Assembly: GCF_024362405.1 (NCBI RefSeq)
Contig: NZ_CP101454.1
Location: 2,914,001-2,978,000 of the forward strand
Reading direction: 5' to 3'
Length of the DNA: 64,000 nucleotides
Source of the DNA: Halorarius litoreus
GTDB lineage: Archaea; Halobacteriota; Halobacteria; Halobacteriales; Haloarculaceae
Shown: piece by piece, positions 51,627 to 61,589 of the stretch
How the letters are laid out: the number at the start of each line of letters is the position of its first letter
Numbering within the stretch: position 1 is the stretch's first letter
Notes under the pieces: model-generated
Seen by the model: the letters and a program-made list of their open reading frames with translations, nothing else
Database searches by the model: none
What the model was told of the DNA's origin: nothing
Translations under genes and position numbers: made by a program

Positions 51627-52436
51627 ATGAGTGAGGCGTGGCCCGACACGCCGGCTGCGACCGACCTGTTCGCCGCCGACCTGCTCGCTGGGGAGGTGGC
51701 GCTCGTTACCGGCGGTGGGACGGGCATCGGCGAGGAGATCGCCACGGCCTACGCCGACCTCGGTGCGGACGTAGCGGTCGCCTCGCGGAACATGGACCAT
51801 CTCGACCCGGTCGCCGAGGCCATCGAGGAGCGGGGACAAGACGCCTGTGCGACGACGGTCGACATCCGCGACAAGGACGAGGTCGACGCGATGACCGAGA
51901 CCGTCGTCGACGAGCTCGGCCCACCGACGGTGCTCGTGAACAACGCGGGGGCGAACTTCCTCACACCGTTCGAGAACCTCTCGGCGAACGGCTGGCGCGC
52001 CGTCGTCGGCACCATCCTCGACGGCACCGCCTACTGCACGATGTCGGTCGGCGAGCACATGGTCGAGCAGGGCCGCGGCTCCATCATCGCGATGGGGGCG
52101 ACCAACAGCGTGGACGGCGCGCCGTTCCACGCCCACTCCGGCGCGGGGAAGGCGGGCGTCCACAACCTGATGCAGACGGTCGCCTCCGAGTGGGCACACC
52201 ACGGCGTCCGGGCGAACACCATCGCCCCCGGCATCATCGAGACCGATGGCGTCACCGAGGCGGCCGGCGGGTCGCTCCCCGAGCAGATCATGGAGGAGAT
52301 CGCCGCCGACCGGTTCGGGACGCCCGCCGACTGCGTCCCGCTCGCGGTGTTCCTCGCCTCCCCCGCGAGCGCCTACGTCACCGGGGCGTACTACACGGTC
52401 GACGGGGGGCACAACGTCGCCCGGTCGCCGTACTAG
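51627..52436 (+). CDS. short-chain dehydrogenase/reductase, 2,4-dienoyl-CoA-reductase-like
   Basis: A 269-residue SDR with ALVTGGGTGIGEEIATAYAD (cofactor loop), LVNNAGANFL and RANTIAPGIIETDGV. In place of the usual YxxxK it has HAHSGAGKAGVHNL, with the Lys but no Tyr, as in 2,4-dienoyl-CoA reductases, where this position reads HxGxxKA. That and the neighbouring acyl-CoA dehydrogenase suggest a role in unsaturated acyl-CoA metabolism. A GTG three codons upstream is less likely as start. Confidence 0.8.
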   Translation: MSEAWPDTPAATDLFAADLLAGEVALVTGGGTGIGEEIATAYADLGADVAVASRNMDHLDPVAEAIEERGQDACATTVDIRDKDEVDAMTETVVDELGPPTVLVNNAGANFLTPFENLSANGWRAVVGTILDGTAYCTMSVGEHMVEQGRGSIIAMGATNSVDGAPFHAHSGAGKAGVHNLMQTVASEWAHHGVRANTIAPGIIETDGVTEAAGGSLPEQIMEEIAADRFGTPADCVPLAVFLASPASAYVTGAYYTVDGGHNVARSPY

Positions 52437-52508
52437 CCAACGCGCTTTTCACTTCGGACCGCAAGCCGTCGGGATGATGCCCTCCACCGTCACCCGTGGT
52501 GATGCCCC

Positions 52509-53306
52509 GTGAACCCCGTGACCGTGCTCGTCGGGCTCGTCCTGCTCGGCGTCGGCGCGTTCGCGATCGCCCGCGGCCGGAAGCGTCGCCACCAGAAGGC
52601 GACCATCGAGGGCACCGAGACGACCGACGTCCTGCGCCTGACACCTGGGCCGGTCGAGGTCGTGGGGCGGGCGGTCCCGACCGACGACGGGCCGATGCGC
52701 GCGCCCTTTTCCGAGGAGGACTGTCTGGTGGCGTACTGGGAGATCGAGGAGTGGGAGGAGTCCGGGAAACACTCGAGCTGGGACACCGAGGGGTCGGGCT
52801 ACCTCGCGACCCCGTTCTACGTCGACGACGGCACAGACCGGGTTCTGATTCGGCCGGACGGCGCGACGCTCGATATCGACCGTCATGCGGAGCCGGTCAT
52901 CGAAGTGGGCGCGGACGAGACCCCACCGCGGGCGATTCAGGAGTTCCTCGACCTCGAGTCGACGCCGGGTGGCCCGGACCGTGCGCTCATCTCGGCGCTC
53001 GACTGGGGCCAGCAGATCGGCGACCGCCGCTACCGGCAGGACCTCATCCGCCCGGGCGAACAGGTGTACGTCCACGGGACGGCGACGCGCGTCGGGGCAC
53101 GCGAGTTCGGCGGAAACGACTTCGAGATCGTCGCGTCGGCCGACGACGGCCACCACGACGCGGACCTCTTTCTCGTCTCGGACCGCTCGGAGGACGACCT
53201 CATCGCCGCACGCCGGCACGCCATCGCCTACCTCGTTGGTGGTGGCGTGCTCGCGCTCGTGGGGCTCGCGCTCCTCGTTAGTGGTCTCTTGCCAACAGGA
53301 TTGTGA
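52509..53306 (+). CDS. GIDE-like membrane protein
   Basis: A 265-residue protein with one membrane helix at the N-terminus (VTVLVGLVLLGVGAFAIARG) and one or two at the C-terminus (AIAYLVGGGVLALVGLALLV). The region between (RLTPGPVEVVGRAVPTDDGP, EEDCLVAYWEIEEWEE, GEQVYVHGTATRVG, DLFLVSDRSEDDL) is the pattern of the GIDE domain shared with mitochondrial E3 ligase MUL1, though no RING is present. Function in archaea unknown. GTG start. Confidence 0.75.
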   Translation: MNPVTVLVGLVLLGVGAFAIARGRKRRHQKATIEGTETTDVLRLTPGPVEVVGRAVPTDDGPMRAPFSEEDCLVAYWEIEEWEESGKHSSWDTEGSGYLATPFYVDDGTDRVLIRPDGATLDIDRHAEPVIEVGADETPPRAIQEFLDLESTPGGPDRALISALDWGQQIGDRRYRQDLIRPGEQVYVHGTATRVGAREFGGNDFEIVASADDGHHDADLFLVSDRSEDDLIAARRHAIAYLVGGGVLALVGLALLVSGLLPTGL

Positions 53307-53378
53307 CGACCTCACCCGTGTATTGCCGGGTTTATTTCACCGATACCATTAAGATATCTACCTCCCAAGGACTGCTCG

Positions 53379-53774
53379 ATGCCGATACACGCGGCGCAGC
53401 TCCAGTCGACGGTACTCTGCCTCGACGACGACGAGGCGGTACTGGAGCTGTTGGAGGCGTTCTTGCCCCGGCAGGGCGCCTACGAGGTTCGGACGACGAC
53501 CGACCCCGACCGCGGGTTCGAACTGGTCGCCGACGGGGCGGCCGACCTCGTCGTCTGTGACTACAAGATGGGCTCCTGTTCGGGTATCGACTTCCTCCAG
53601 CGCGTTCGCCGCGAGGGCCACGATCTCCCGTTCGTCCTCTTCACCGGGCACGCCACGGAGGATGTCTCTGCGGCGGCAGAACGCGCCGGCGCGACTGACT
53701 TCGTGCGGAAGGGCGGCCCCGAGCGCCTCGACGAGTTGGTCGCGTCGCTCGCGACGGCTGCCTCCCGGACGTAG
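53379..53774 (+). CDS. single-domain response regulator (receiver)
   Basis: A 131-residue receiver domain: VLCLDDDEAVLELLEAFL (acidic pocket), LVVCDYKMGSCSGIDFL with the phosphoacceptor Asp, FVLFTGHATEDVSAAAERAG (Thr) and DFVRKGG (Lys). There is no output domain, so it would act through protein contacts. A TATA-like CATTAAGATATC is centred 27 bases before the ATG, so leaderless. Confidence 0.92.
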   Translation: MPIHAAQLQSTVLCLDDDEAVLELLEAFLPRQGAYEVRTTTDPDRGFELVADGAADLVVCDYKMGSCSGIDFLQRVRREGHDLPFVLFTGHATEDVSAAAERAGATDFVRKGGPERLDELVASLATAASRT

Positions 53775-54031
53775 TCGCGGTGCGTCGCGAGCCACGACCT
53801 TTTTAACCCTGCGCCTGAAAGTCTCCGGTAACCGAGACACGGTCGCCCCGGGATAACGGACGGGCGACCGGCTATATCGACCGGAGACGGCCAGCCGGGC
53901 TCACGGTTTCGGGCCTGTCTGGTTCCGACGGTCGACACCGCCGCGGTCCAGTCGGGCCGCCAGTTGCGGATGCTCGCCGGTTCCCCATCAGGACGCGTCT
54001 TGGGGGCGACCCTTCCTCGGCAGACACAACT
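53775..54031 (+). promoter_or_regulatory. long rnj leader or small RNA region with nested inverted repeats
   Basis: A TATA-like CTTTTTAACC at 53799-53808 predicts transcription from about 53830, roughly 200 bases before rnj, unusually long for a haloarchaeal leader. The region holds GTCTCCGG (53821-53828) complementary to CCGGAGAC (53881-53888), enclosing CGGTCGCCC (53840-53848) complementary to GGGCGACCG (53862-53870). Either a structured 5' leader of rnj or a separate small RNA would explain it. Confidence 0.45.
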
Positions 54032-55384
54032 ATGGAAGTCGAAATCGCAACCATCGGTGGATACGAGGAGGTCGGTCGGCAGATGACTGCCGTCCGCGCT
54101 GGCGACGACGTCGTCATCTTCGACATGGGCCTCAACCTGTCGAAGGTCCTCATCCACGACAACGTAGAGACGGAACGGATGCACAGCCTGGACCTCATCG
54201 ACATGGGGGCCATTCCCGACGACCGCGTGATGTCCGACATCGAGGGCGACGTGCAGGCCATCGTGCCGACGCACGGCCACCTCGACCACATCGGTGCCAT
54301 CTCGAAGCTCGCCCACCGCTACGACGCCCCCATCGTCGCCACGCCGTTCACCATCGAGCTCGTCAAACAGCAGATCGAGGGTGAAGAGAAGTTCGGGGTC
54401 CAGAACGACCTCGTGAAGATGGACCCCGGCGAGCAGATGCAGATCGGCGACTCCGGCAACGTTCAGCTCGAGTTCGTCAACGTCACCCACTCCATCATCG
54501 ACGCCATCAACCCCGTCCTCCACACGCCGGAGGGGGCTGTCGTCTACGGCCTCGACAAACGGATGGACCACACGCCGGTCATCGGCGACCCCATCGACAT
54601 GAAGCGGTTCCGTGAGATCGGCCGCGAAGGTGCGGGCGTGCTCGCGTACATCGAGGACTGTACGAACGCTGGTCGGAAGGGTCGCACGCCCTCCGAATCG
54701 GTGGCACGCCGCCACCTGAAGGACGTGATGACCTCCGTCGAGGACTACGACGGCGGTATCGTCGCCACGACGTTCTCGAGCCACATCGCTCGCGTGAAGT
54801 CGCTCGTGGAGTTCGCCCGCGACATCGACCGCCAGCCCGTGCTGCTCGGCCGGTCGATGGAGAAGTACTCGGGGACTGCAGAGCGGCTCGGCTTCATCGA
54901 CTTCCCCGGCGACGTGGGGATGTACGGCCACCGCAAGAGCGTCGACCGCACGTTCAAGCGCATCATGAACGAGGGGAAGGAGAACTACCTCCCCATCGTC
55001 ACCGGCCACCAGGGCGAGCCGCGCGCGATGCTCACCCGGATGGGCCGCGGCGAGACGCCGTACGAACTGGACGAGGGTGACAAGGTCATCTTCTCGGCGC
55101 GCGTCATCCCGGAGCCCACCAACGAGGGCCAGCGCTACCAGTCGGAGAAGCTGCTCGGCATGCAGGGCGCTCGCATCTACGACGACATCCACGTTTCGGG
55201 CCACCTCCGCGAGGAGGGCCACTACGCGATGCTCGACGCGCTCGAACCCAAGCACGTCATCCCGGCCCATCAGGACATGAAGGGGTTCGCGCCGTACGTC
55301 GACCTCGCGGCGAAGAAGGGGTACCAGCTCGGCCGTGACCTGCACGTCACCCGCAACGGTAACATCATCCAGCTGACCGAATGA
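54032..55384 (+). CDS. rnj: ribonuclease J (archaeal, 5'-3' exoribonuclease type)
   Basis: A 450-residue metallo-beta-lactamase/beta-CASP nuclease. It starts [20 protein letters not shown], with the metal motif [40 protein letters not shown], and the C-terminal [16 protein letters not shown] and [15 protein letters not shown] / [12 protein letters not shown]. It degrades or trims RNA from the 5' end. It is translationally coupled to idsA by an ATGA overlap. Confidence 0.97.
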   Translation: MEVEIATIGGYEEVGRQMTAVRAGDDVVIFDMGLNLSKVLIHDNVETERMHSLDLIDMGAIPDDRVMSDIEGDVQAIVPTHGHLDHIGAISKLAHRYDAPIVATPFTIELVKQQIEGEEKFGVQNDLVKMDPGEQMQIGDSGNVQLEFVNVTHSIIDAINPVLHTPEGAVVYGLDKRMDHTPVIGDPIDMKRFREIGREGAGVLAYIEDCTNAGRKGRTPSESVARRHLKDVMTSVEDYDGGIVATTFSSHIARVKSLVEFARDIDRQPVLLGRSMEKYSGTAERLGFIDFPGDVGMYGHRKSVDRTFKRIMNEGKENYLPIVTGHQGEPRAMLTRMGRGETPYELDEGDKVIFSARVIPEPTNEGQRYQSEKLLGMQGARIYDDIHVSGHLREEGHYAMLDALEPKHVIPAHQDMKGFAPYVDLAAKKGYQLGRDLHVTRNGNIIQLTE

Positions 55385-56418
55385 GCACCGAAGAGCGCGT
55401 CCGGGGTGCCCTCGAGGACCGCCGCGAGGCGGTCAACGAGGCCATCCGCGAGCAGTTGCCGGTCACCCGGCCCGAGCGGCTGTACGAGGCGTCCCGCTAC
55501 CTGCTGGACGCGGGCGGCAAACGGCTCCGCCCGGTCGTCCTGCTGCTCACCGCGGAGGCGCTCGCCGAGGTGGAATCGTGTTCGGAGGACTACCGCGCGT
55601 TTCCCGACCTCACGGGCGGCGAGGTAGACATCATGTCCGCTGCCGTCTCCATCGAGGTCATCCAGTCGTTCACGCTCATCCACGATGATATCATGGACGA
55701 CGACGACCTCCGGCGCGGCGTTCCCGCCGTGCACAAGGAGTACGACCTGGAGACCGCGATTCTCGCCGGCGATACGCTCTACTCGAAGGCGTTCGAGTAC
55801 ATGCTCGAGACGGACGCCCCCGCCGAACGCGAGGTGCGTGCGCTCGACGAGCTTGCGACCACCTGTACCGAAATCTGTGAAGGCCAGGCGTTCGACGTGG
55901 AGTTCGAGAGTCGCGACGACGTGACGACCGACGAGTACCTGGAGATGGTCGAACTCAAGACCGCCGTGCTGTACGCGGCGGCCGCGGCCATCCCTGCGAT
56001 TCTACTCGGTGCGGACGACGAGACGGTCGATGCGCTCCACGGCTACGGGCTGGACATCGGCCGCGCGTTCCAGATTCAGGACGACCTGCTCGACCTGACC
56101 ACCCCCTCGGAGAAGCTCGGAAAACAGCGCGGCTCCGACCTCGTCGAGGGCAAGCGGACCATCATCACGCTCCACGCCCGCAACCAGGGGGTCGACGTGG
56201 ACGCTCTCGTCGACGCCGACGACCCCGAGAACGTCACGGAGGCGGACATCGACACGGCCGTCGGCACGCTTGAGGAGGCCGGCTCCATCGAGTTCGCCCG
56301 CGAGATGGCGAACGACCTCGTCGCCTCCGGCAAGGCGCGACTGGAGTGTCTCCCCGACACCGAGGCACACTCGCTACTCGAGGATATCGCGGACTTCCTC
56401 GTCGAGCGGGAGTACTAG
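55381..56418 (+). CDS. idsA: geranylgeranyl / polyprenyl diphosphate synthase
   Basis: A 345-residue trans-prenyltransferase. The first Asp-rich motif is [15 protein letters not shown] and the second is [35 protein letters not shown] binds the diphosphate. It condenses isopentenyl diphosphate with allylic diphosphates to supply the C20 (possibly C25) chains of archaeal membrane lipids. With mvk and ipk it forms the isoprenoid part of this locus. Confidence 0.95.
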   Translation: MSTEERVRGALEDRREAVNEAIREQLPVTRPERLYEASRYLLDAGGKRLRPVVLLLTAEALAEVESCSEDYRAFPDLTGGEVDIMSAAVSIEVIQSFTLIHDDIMDDDDLRRGVPAVHKEYDLETAILAGDTLYSKAFEYMLETDAPAEREVRALDELATTCTEICEGQAFDVEFESRDDVTTDEYLEMVELKTAVLYAAAAAIPAILLGADDETVDALHGYGLDIGRAFQIQDDLLDLTTPSEKLGKQRGSDLVEGKRTIITLHARNQGVDVDALVDADDPENVTEADIDTAVGTLEEAGSIEFAREMANDLVASGKARLECLPDTEAHSLLEDIADFLVEREY

Positions 56419-56805
56419 AACGCCCACTTTTTCCACCTCCATCACGGCCCTTCGGGCCGCTCCGCGCTTCGCGGATGCTGACTAGACAGCCATCGCTCGA
56501 CGCGCGAGAAGCAGGACGAACGGAGTCGTCCGACGGCGACCCCCTGTGCAACCGGAGCGGTGCAGCGGTCGACCAGTCGTGTGAACCGTGACTGCTGGTC
56601 TCCGGTCACGGGGGCAACCACGGAACGACGAGCCACGGTTGCCGGTCGAGGGCACCTCGGTCCGGGACGAACCGAGTGCGGTGTCGTTCCGTTCGACCGT
56701 GATATGGCCCGAGATAAAGGTGTATTGATACCTGCAGGTGGCTGCACATATCGCCCCGGCCCCGAATCCACGGGCTTTTCGCCCCCGGGCGAGGATGAGC
56801 CGGTA
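56419..56805. other. 387-base intergenic region between idsA and gltX with terminator and inverted repeats
   Basis: No gene is visible. A T-run (56428-56432) just after idsA is a likely transcript end. Two short strong hairpins follow (CGGCCC/GGGCCG and CCGCG/CGCGG). GGACGA-ACGGAG-TCGTCC lies at 56514-56531, GACCAG/CTGGTC near 56570-56600, and CGGAACGAC (56621-56629) pairs with GTCGTTCCG (56683-56691) around a further hairpin CTCGGT/ACCGAG (56656-56676). A/T-rich text GATAAAGGTGTATTGATACC (near 56713-56734) may be the gltX promoter. Confidence 0.45.
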
Positions 56806-58924
<2,119 letters not shown>

Positions 58925-59091
58925 GTCGGCACGGTCGCCGTTCGCTACCACCGACTGCACGCTTTGCCCGCACCAGCAGTCAGGTAGCACCAGCTCACTC
59001 GTTTCTTGCCGCTTTTCGACCGCCGAGACGGCCGTCGGCGCAACAAAAGCTAAGAGTTGTCGGCAACATCCTCCCACGAGACGTGACATCC

Positions 59092-59946
59092 ATGCACACG
59101 GTAACTCTGACCAAGGGCGTGCCGGACTTCCGCGAAGGGCAGGTGTCCTTCGACGAAGACGGCCATCTCGAACGCGGGAAGACGCCGACGGTGATGAATC
59201 CGAACGACAAACATGCGCTGCGCGCCGCGCTGCAGACGAAGGTGCGCAACGGGGGGACCCTCTCGGTGATGAGCATGGGGCCGCCGGGCTACAAGGAGGT
59301 GCTCGGCGAGGCGATGGAGTCGGTGTACGCCGACGACCTCTATCTGCTCTCGGACCGCGAGATGGCGGCGGCAGACACCTGGGCGACCGCTATCACGCTC
59401 TCGGCCGGGCTGGAGAAACTGGAGACGACACCGGACCTCGTGTTCGCGGGGTTCAAGACCGCTGACGGGGAGACGGGCCACACCGGCCTGCAAGCCTGCT
59501 GGTGTCAGGACTGGCCCATCATCACCCACGTCATCGCGCTCGACGTCGACGAGGAGGCGGGGATGGTCCGCGCCAAGCGCCTCGTCGAGGGCGACATCGA
59601 GGAGATCGAGACCGTCGAAGCGCCGATGCCCGCGTTCATCGTCTCGGACCCGGAGTTCGAGCCCACCTATCGGAAGGCGAACGACCGGCTCACCCTCAAG
59701 GACCTCCGCGCGGAGACGGCCGAGCGCGCCGAGGACTACGAGGACCACCTGACGGTGTGGGACCACGTGGACCTCAACCTCGACCCCGACTACATCGGGC
59801 TCGACGGCTCGCCCACGATCGTCTCCAGCGTTGACCCCATCCCGAAGGCACCTGCCGAGCGGGAGGCCACGATGGTCACGCCCGACGATAGCGAGGGGAT
59901 GGCCGAAGTGTTCGACGAGATGACCGCGTTCGCGGGGGGTGACTGA
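59092..59946 (+). CDS. fixA: FixA / electron transfer flavoprotein beta subunit
   Basis: A 284-residue ETF beta-type protein: HTVTLTKGVPDFREGQVSFD, NPNDKHALRAALQTKVRNGG, LSVMSMGPPGYKEVLGEAME, YLLSDREMAAADTWATAITL, and LQACWCQDWPIITHVIALDV. The length and the FixBCX genes downstream mark it as the FixA subunit of an electron-bifurcating complex, where it takes electrons from NADH. It ends two bases before fixB. Confidence 0.95.
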   Translation: MHTVTLTKGVPDFREGQVSFDEDGHLERGKTPTVMNPNDKHALRAALQTKVRNGGTLSVMSMGPPGYKEVLGEAMESVYADDLYLLSDREMAAADTWATAITLSAGLEKLETTPDLVFAGFKTADGETGHTGLQACWCQDWPIITHVIALDVDEEAGMVRAKRLVEGDIEEIETVEAPMPAFIVSDPEFEPTYRKANDRLTLKDLRAETAERAEDYEDHLTVWDHVDLNLDPDYIGLDGSPTIVSSVDPIPKAPAEREATMVTPDDSEGMAEVFDEMTAFAGGD

Positions 59947-59948
59947 AC

Positions 59949-61589
59949 GTGACGCTCGACCCATCCGAGTACGACATCGCGGAGCTCGGCCCGGCCCTGA
60001 AGGACATCGAGGACGTCGAAGAACTCGAGGCGATTCTCGAAGCCGAGAAGGAGGGCGAGGACCGCAAGGGCGCCATCACTCTCATCGAGAGCCGCATCGA
60101 GAAGTTCTCGGGCGACGACGAGCCCGAACCGGAGGGCGACCTCGACCCGGCCGAGATGTCGCTCGCCGACATCGGGAACGCGGTGAAGGGTATGGACGAC
60201 GTCGCGGACCTCGAGGCCCTGCTGGAGGCGGAGGAGGCCGGCGAGAACCGTGACGCGGCGAAGCGCCTCATCAACCAGCGAATCGACTCCGTCGAGGGGA
60301 GCGACGAGGAGGAGGGCGACGAGGCGGAAGAGCGCCTCTCGCCGGAGGAGCGACACCCCGACCTCGACCACCCCACCTCGGACAAGAAGCACGTCCGCGC
60401 ACTCGAAGACGGCACCTACGCCGACATGTGGGTCTACTGCGAGACCCAGCAGGGCGAACTCATCGACGTCTCCCGCGAGATGCTCGGGAAGGCCCGCGAG
60501 CTGATGGACGACTACGCCGACGACTACGGCGACGAGGAAGACGTGGTCGCGGTGCTCATCGGCGACGACGTCGAGCGACTCGCAGAGGAGTGTATCAGCT
60601 ACGGCGCAGACCGCGTCGTCTATCAGGAGGGGGCCGAACTCGAACGGTTCCGCCACAAGCCGTTCACCGAGATCTTCTGTGATATGGCGCGCGCCGACTA
60701 CGACTGGAAGGCGTACGACGAACCCCGGTACGTGCTGTTCCCCGCGACGAACAACGGCCGTGACCTCTCCGCGCAGGTACAGGCCGAACTCGACTCGGGG
60801 CTCGCCTCCGACTGCTCGGGACTCTACATCGAGAACACGATCATCTCGAACCCCGTGAAGGTCGGCACCGCGGGCGACAAACGCGAGTTCGAGCGCGTGC
60901 TGCACATGAAGCGCCCGGACTTCTCCGGCTTCGAGTACTCGACCATCCTCTGTCTCGACAACCCCGACCGGGAGTTCCACCCACAGGGTGGCTCCGTCAT
61001 CCCGGGGAGCTTCGAGATTCCCGAAGCGGACACGGAGCGACAGGGCGAAGTCGTCGAACACGAGGCGGAACTCGACGACGACTGGTTCCGCGTCGAGGTG
61101 ACGGAGTTCGACACCATCGAGGGCGGCGTCGACCTTACCGGTCACGACGTCGTCGTCTGCATGGGCCGCGGCATCGGCGCGGACCCGACGAAGGGGATGG
61201 AACTCGGCCTCGAACTCACGAACGCCTTCGAGGACGCCGCGCTCGGCATCACCCGTGGCATCGTCACCTCCTCGTACGAGTTCGACGGCCACGTCGAGCA
61301 GTACGCGAAGGAGGAGCGACAGATCGGTGAGACCGGACAGGTGGTCGAACCGACGCTCTACATCGCCGCGGGTGTCTCGGGAGCCATCCAGCACAAGGTC
61401 GGGATGGACAACTCCGACACCATCGTCGCCATCAACACCGACCCCGACGCCGACATCCGGGACTTCTCGGACTACTTCATCGAGGGCGACCTGTTCGAGG
61501 TGCTACCCGCACTCATCGACTCGCTGGAGGGGGGCGAACTGAAACTGCCCGCGGCCGCTGACGGTGGCGAGGTGACCAGCGATGACTGA
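59949..61589 (+). CDS. fixB: FixB / electron transfer flavoprotein alpha subunit with N-terminal repeat extension
   Basis: A 546-residue protein. The ETF alpha part starts near residue 155 (YADMWVYCETQQGELIDVSR) and includes VVVCMGRGIGADPTKGMELG and the FAD-binding ETGQVVEPTLYIAAGVSGAI. The first ~145 residues are extra: two similar helical repeats (residues 9-53 and 71-115, offset 62) joined by an acidic linker. GTG start two bases after fixA; a start further in would lose the repeats but they are in frame and of normal composition. Overlaps fixC by eight bases. Confidence 0.93.
   Translation: MTLDPSEYDIAELGPALKDIEDVEELEAILEAEKEGEDRKGAITLIESRIEKFSGDDEPEPEGDLDPAEMSLADIGNAVKGMDDVADLEALLEAEEAGENRDAAKRLINQRIDSVEGSDEEEGDEAEERLSPEERHPDLDHPTSDKKHVRALEDGTYADMWVYCETQQGELIDVSREMLGKARELMDDYADDYGDEEDVVAVLIGDDVERLAEECISYGADRVVYQEGAELERFRHKPFTEIFCDMARADYDWKAYDEPRYVLFPATNNGRDLSAQVQAELDSGLASDCSGLYIENTIISNPVKVGTAGDKREFERVLHMKRPDFSGFEYSTILCLDNPDREFHPQGGSVIPGSFEIPEADTERQGEVVEHEAELDDDWFRVEVTEFDTIEGGVDLTGHDVVVCMGRGIGADPTKGMELGLELTNAFEDAALGITRGIVTSSYEFDGHVEQYAKEERQIGETGQVVEPTLYIAAGVSGAIQHKVGMDNSDTIVAINTDPDADIRDFSDYFIEGDLFEVLPALIDSLEGGELKLPAAADGGEVTSDD

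Noticed and set aside
53821..53888. H/ACA guide RNA reading of the rnj leader hairpin
   Set aside because: The two internal-loop strands (11 and 10 bases) look pocket-like, but I found no ACA/ANA box at the right distance and no complementarity to the rRNA pseudouridine sites I could recall.
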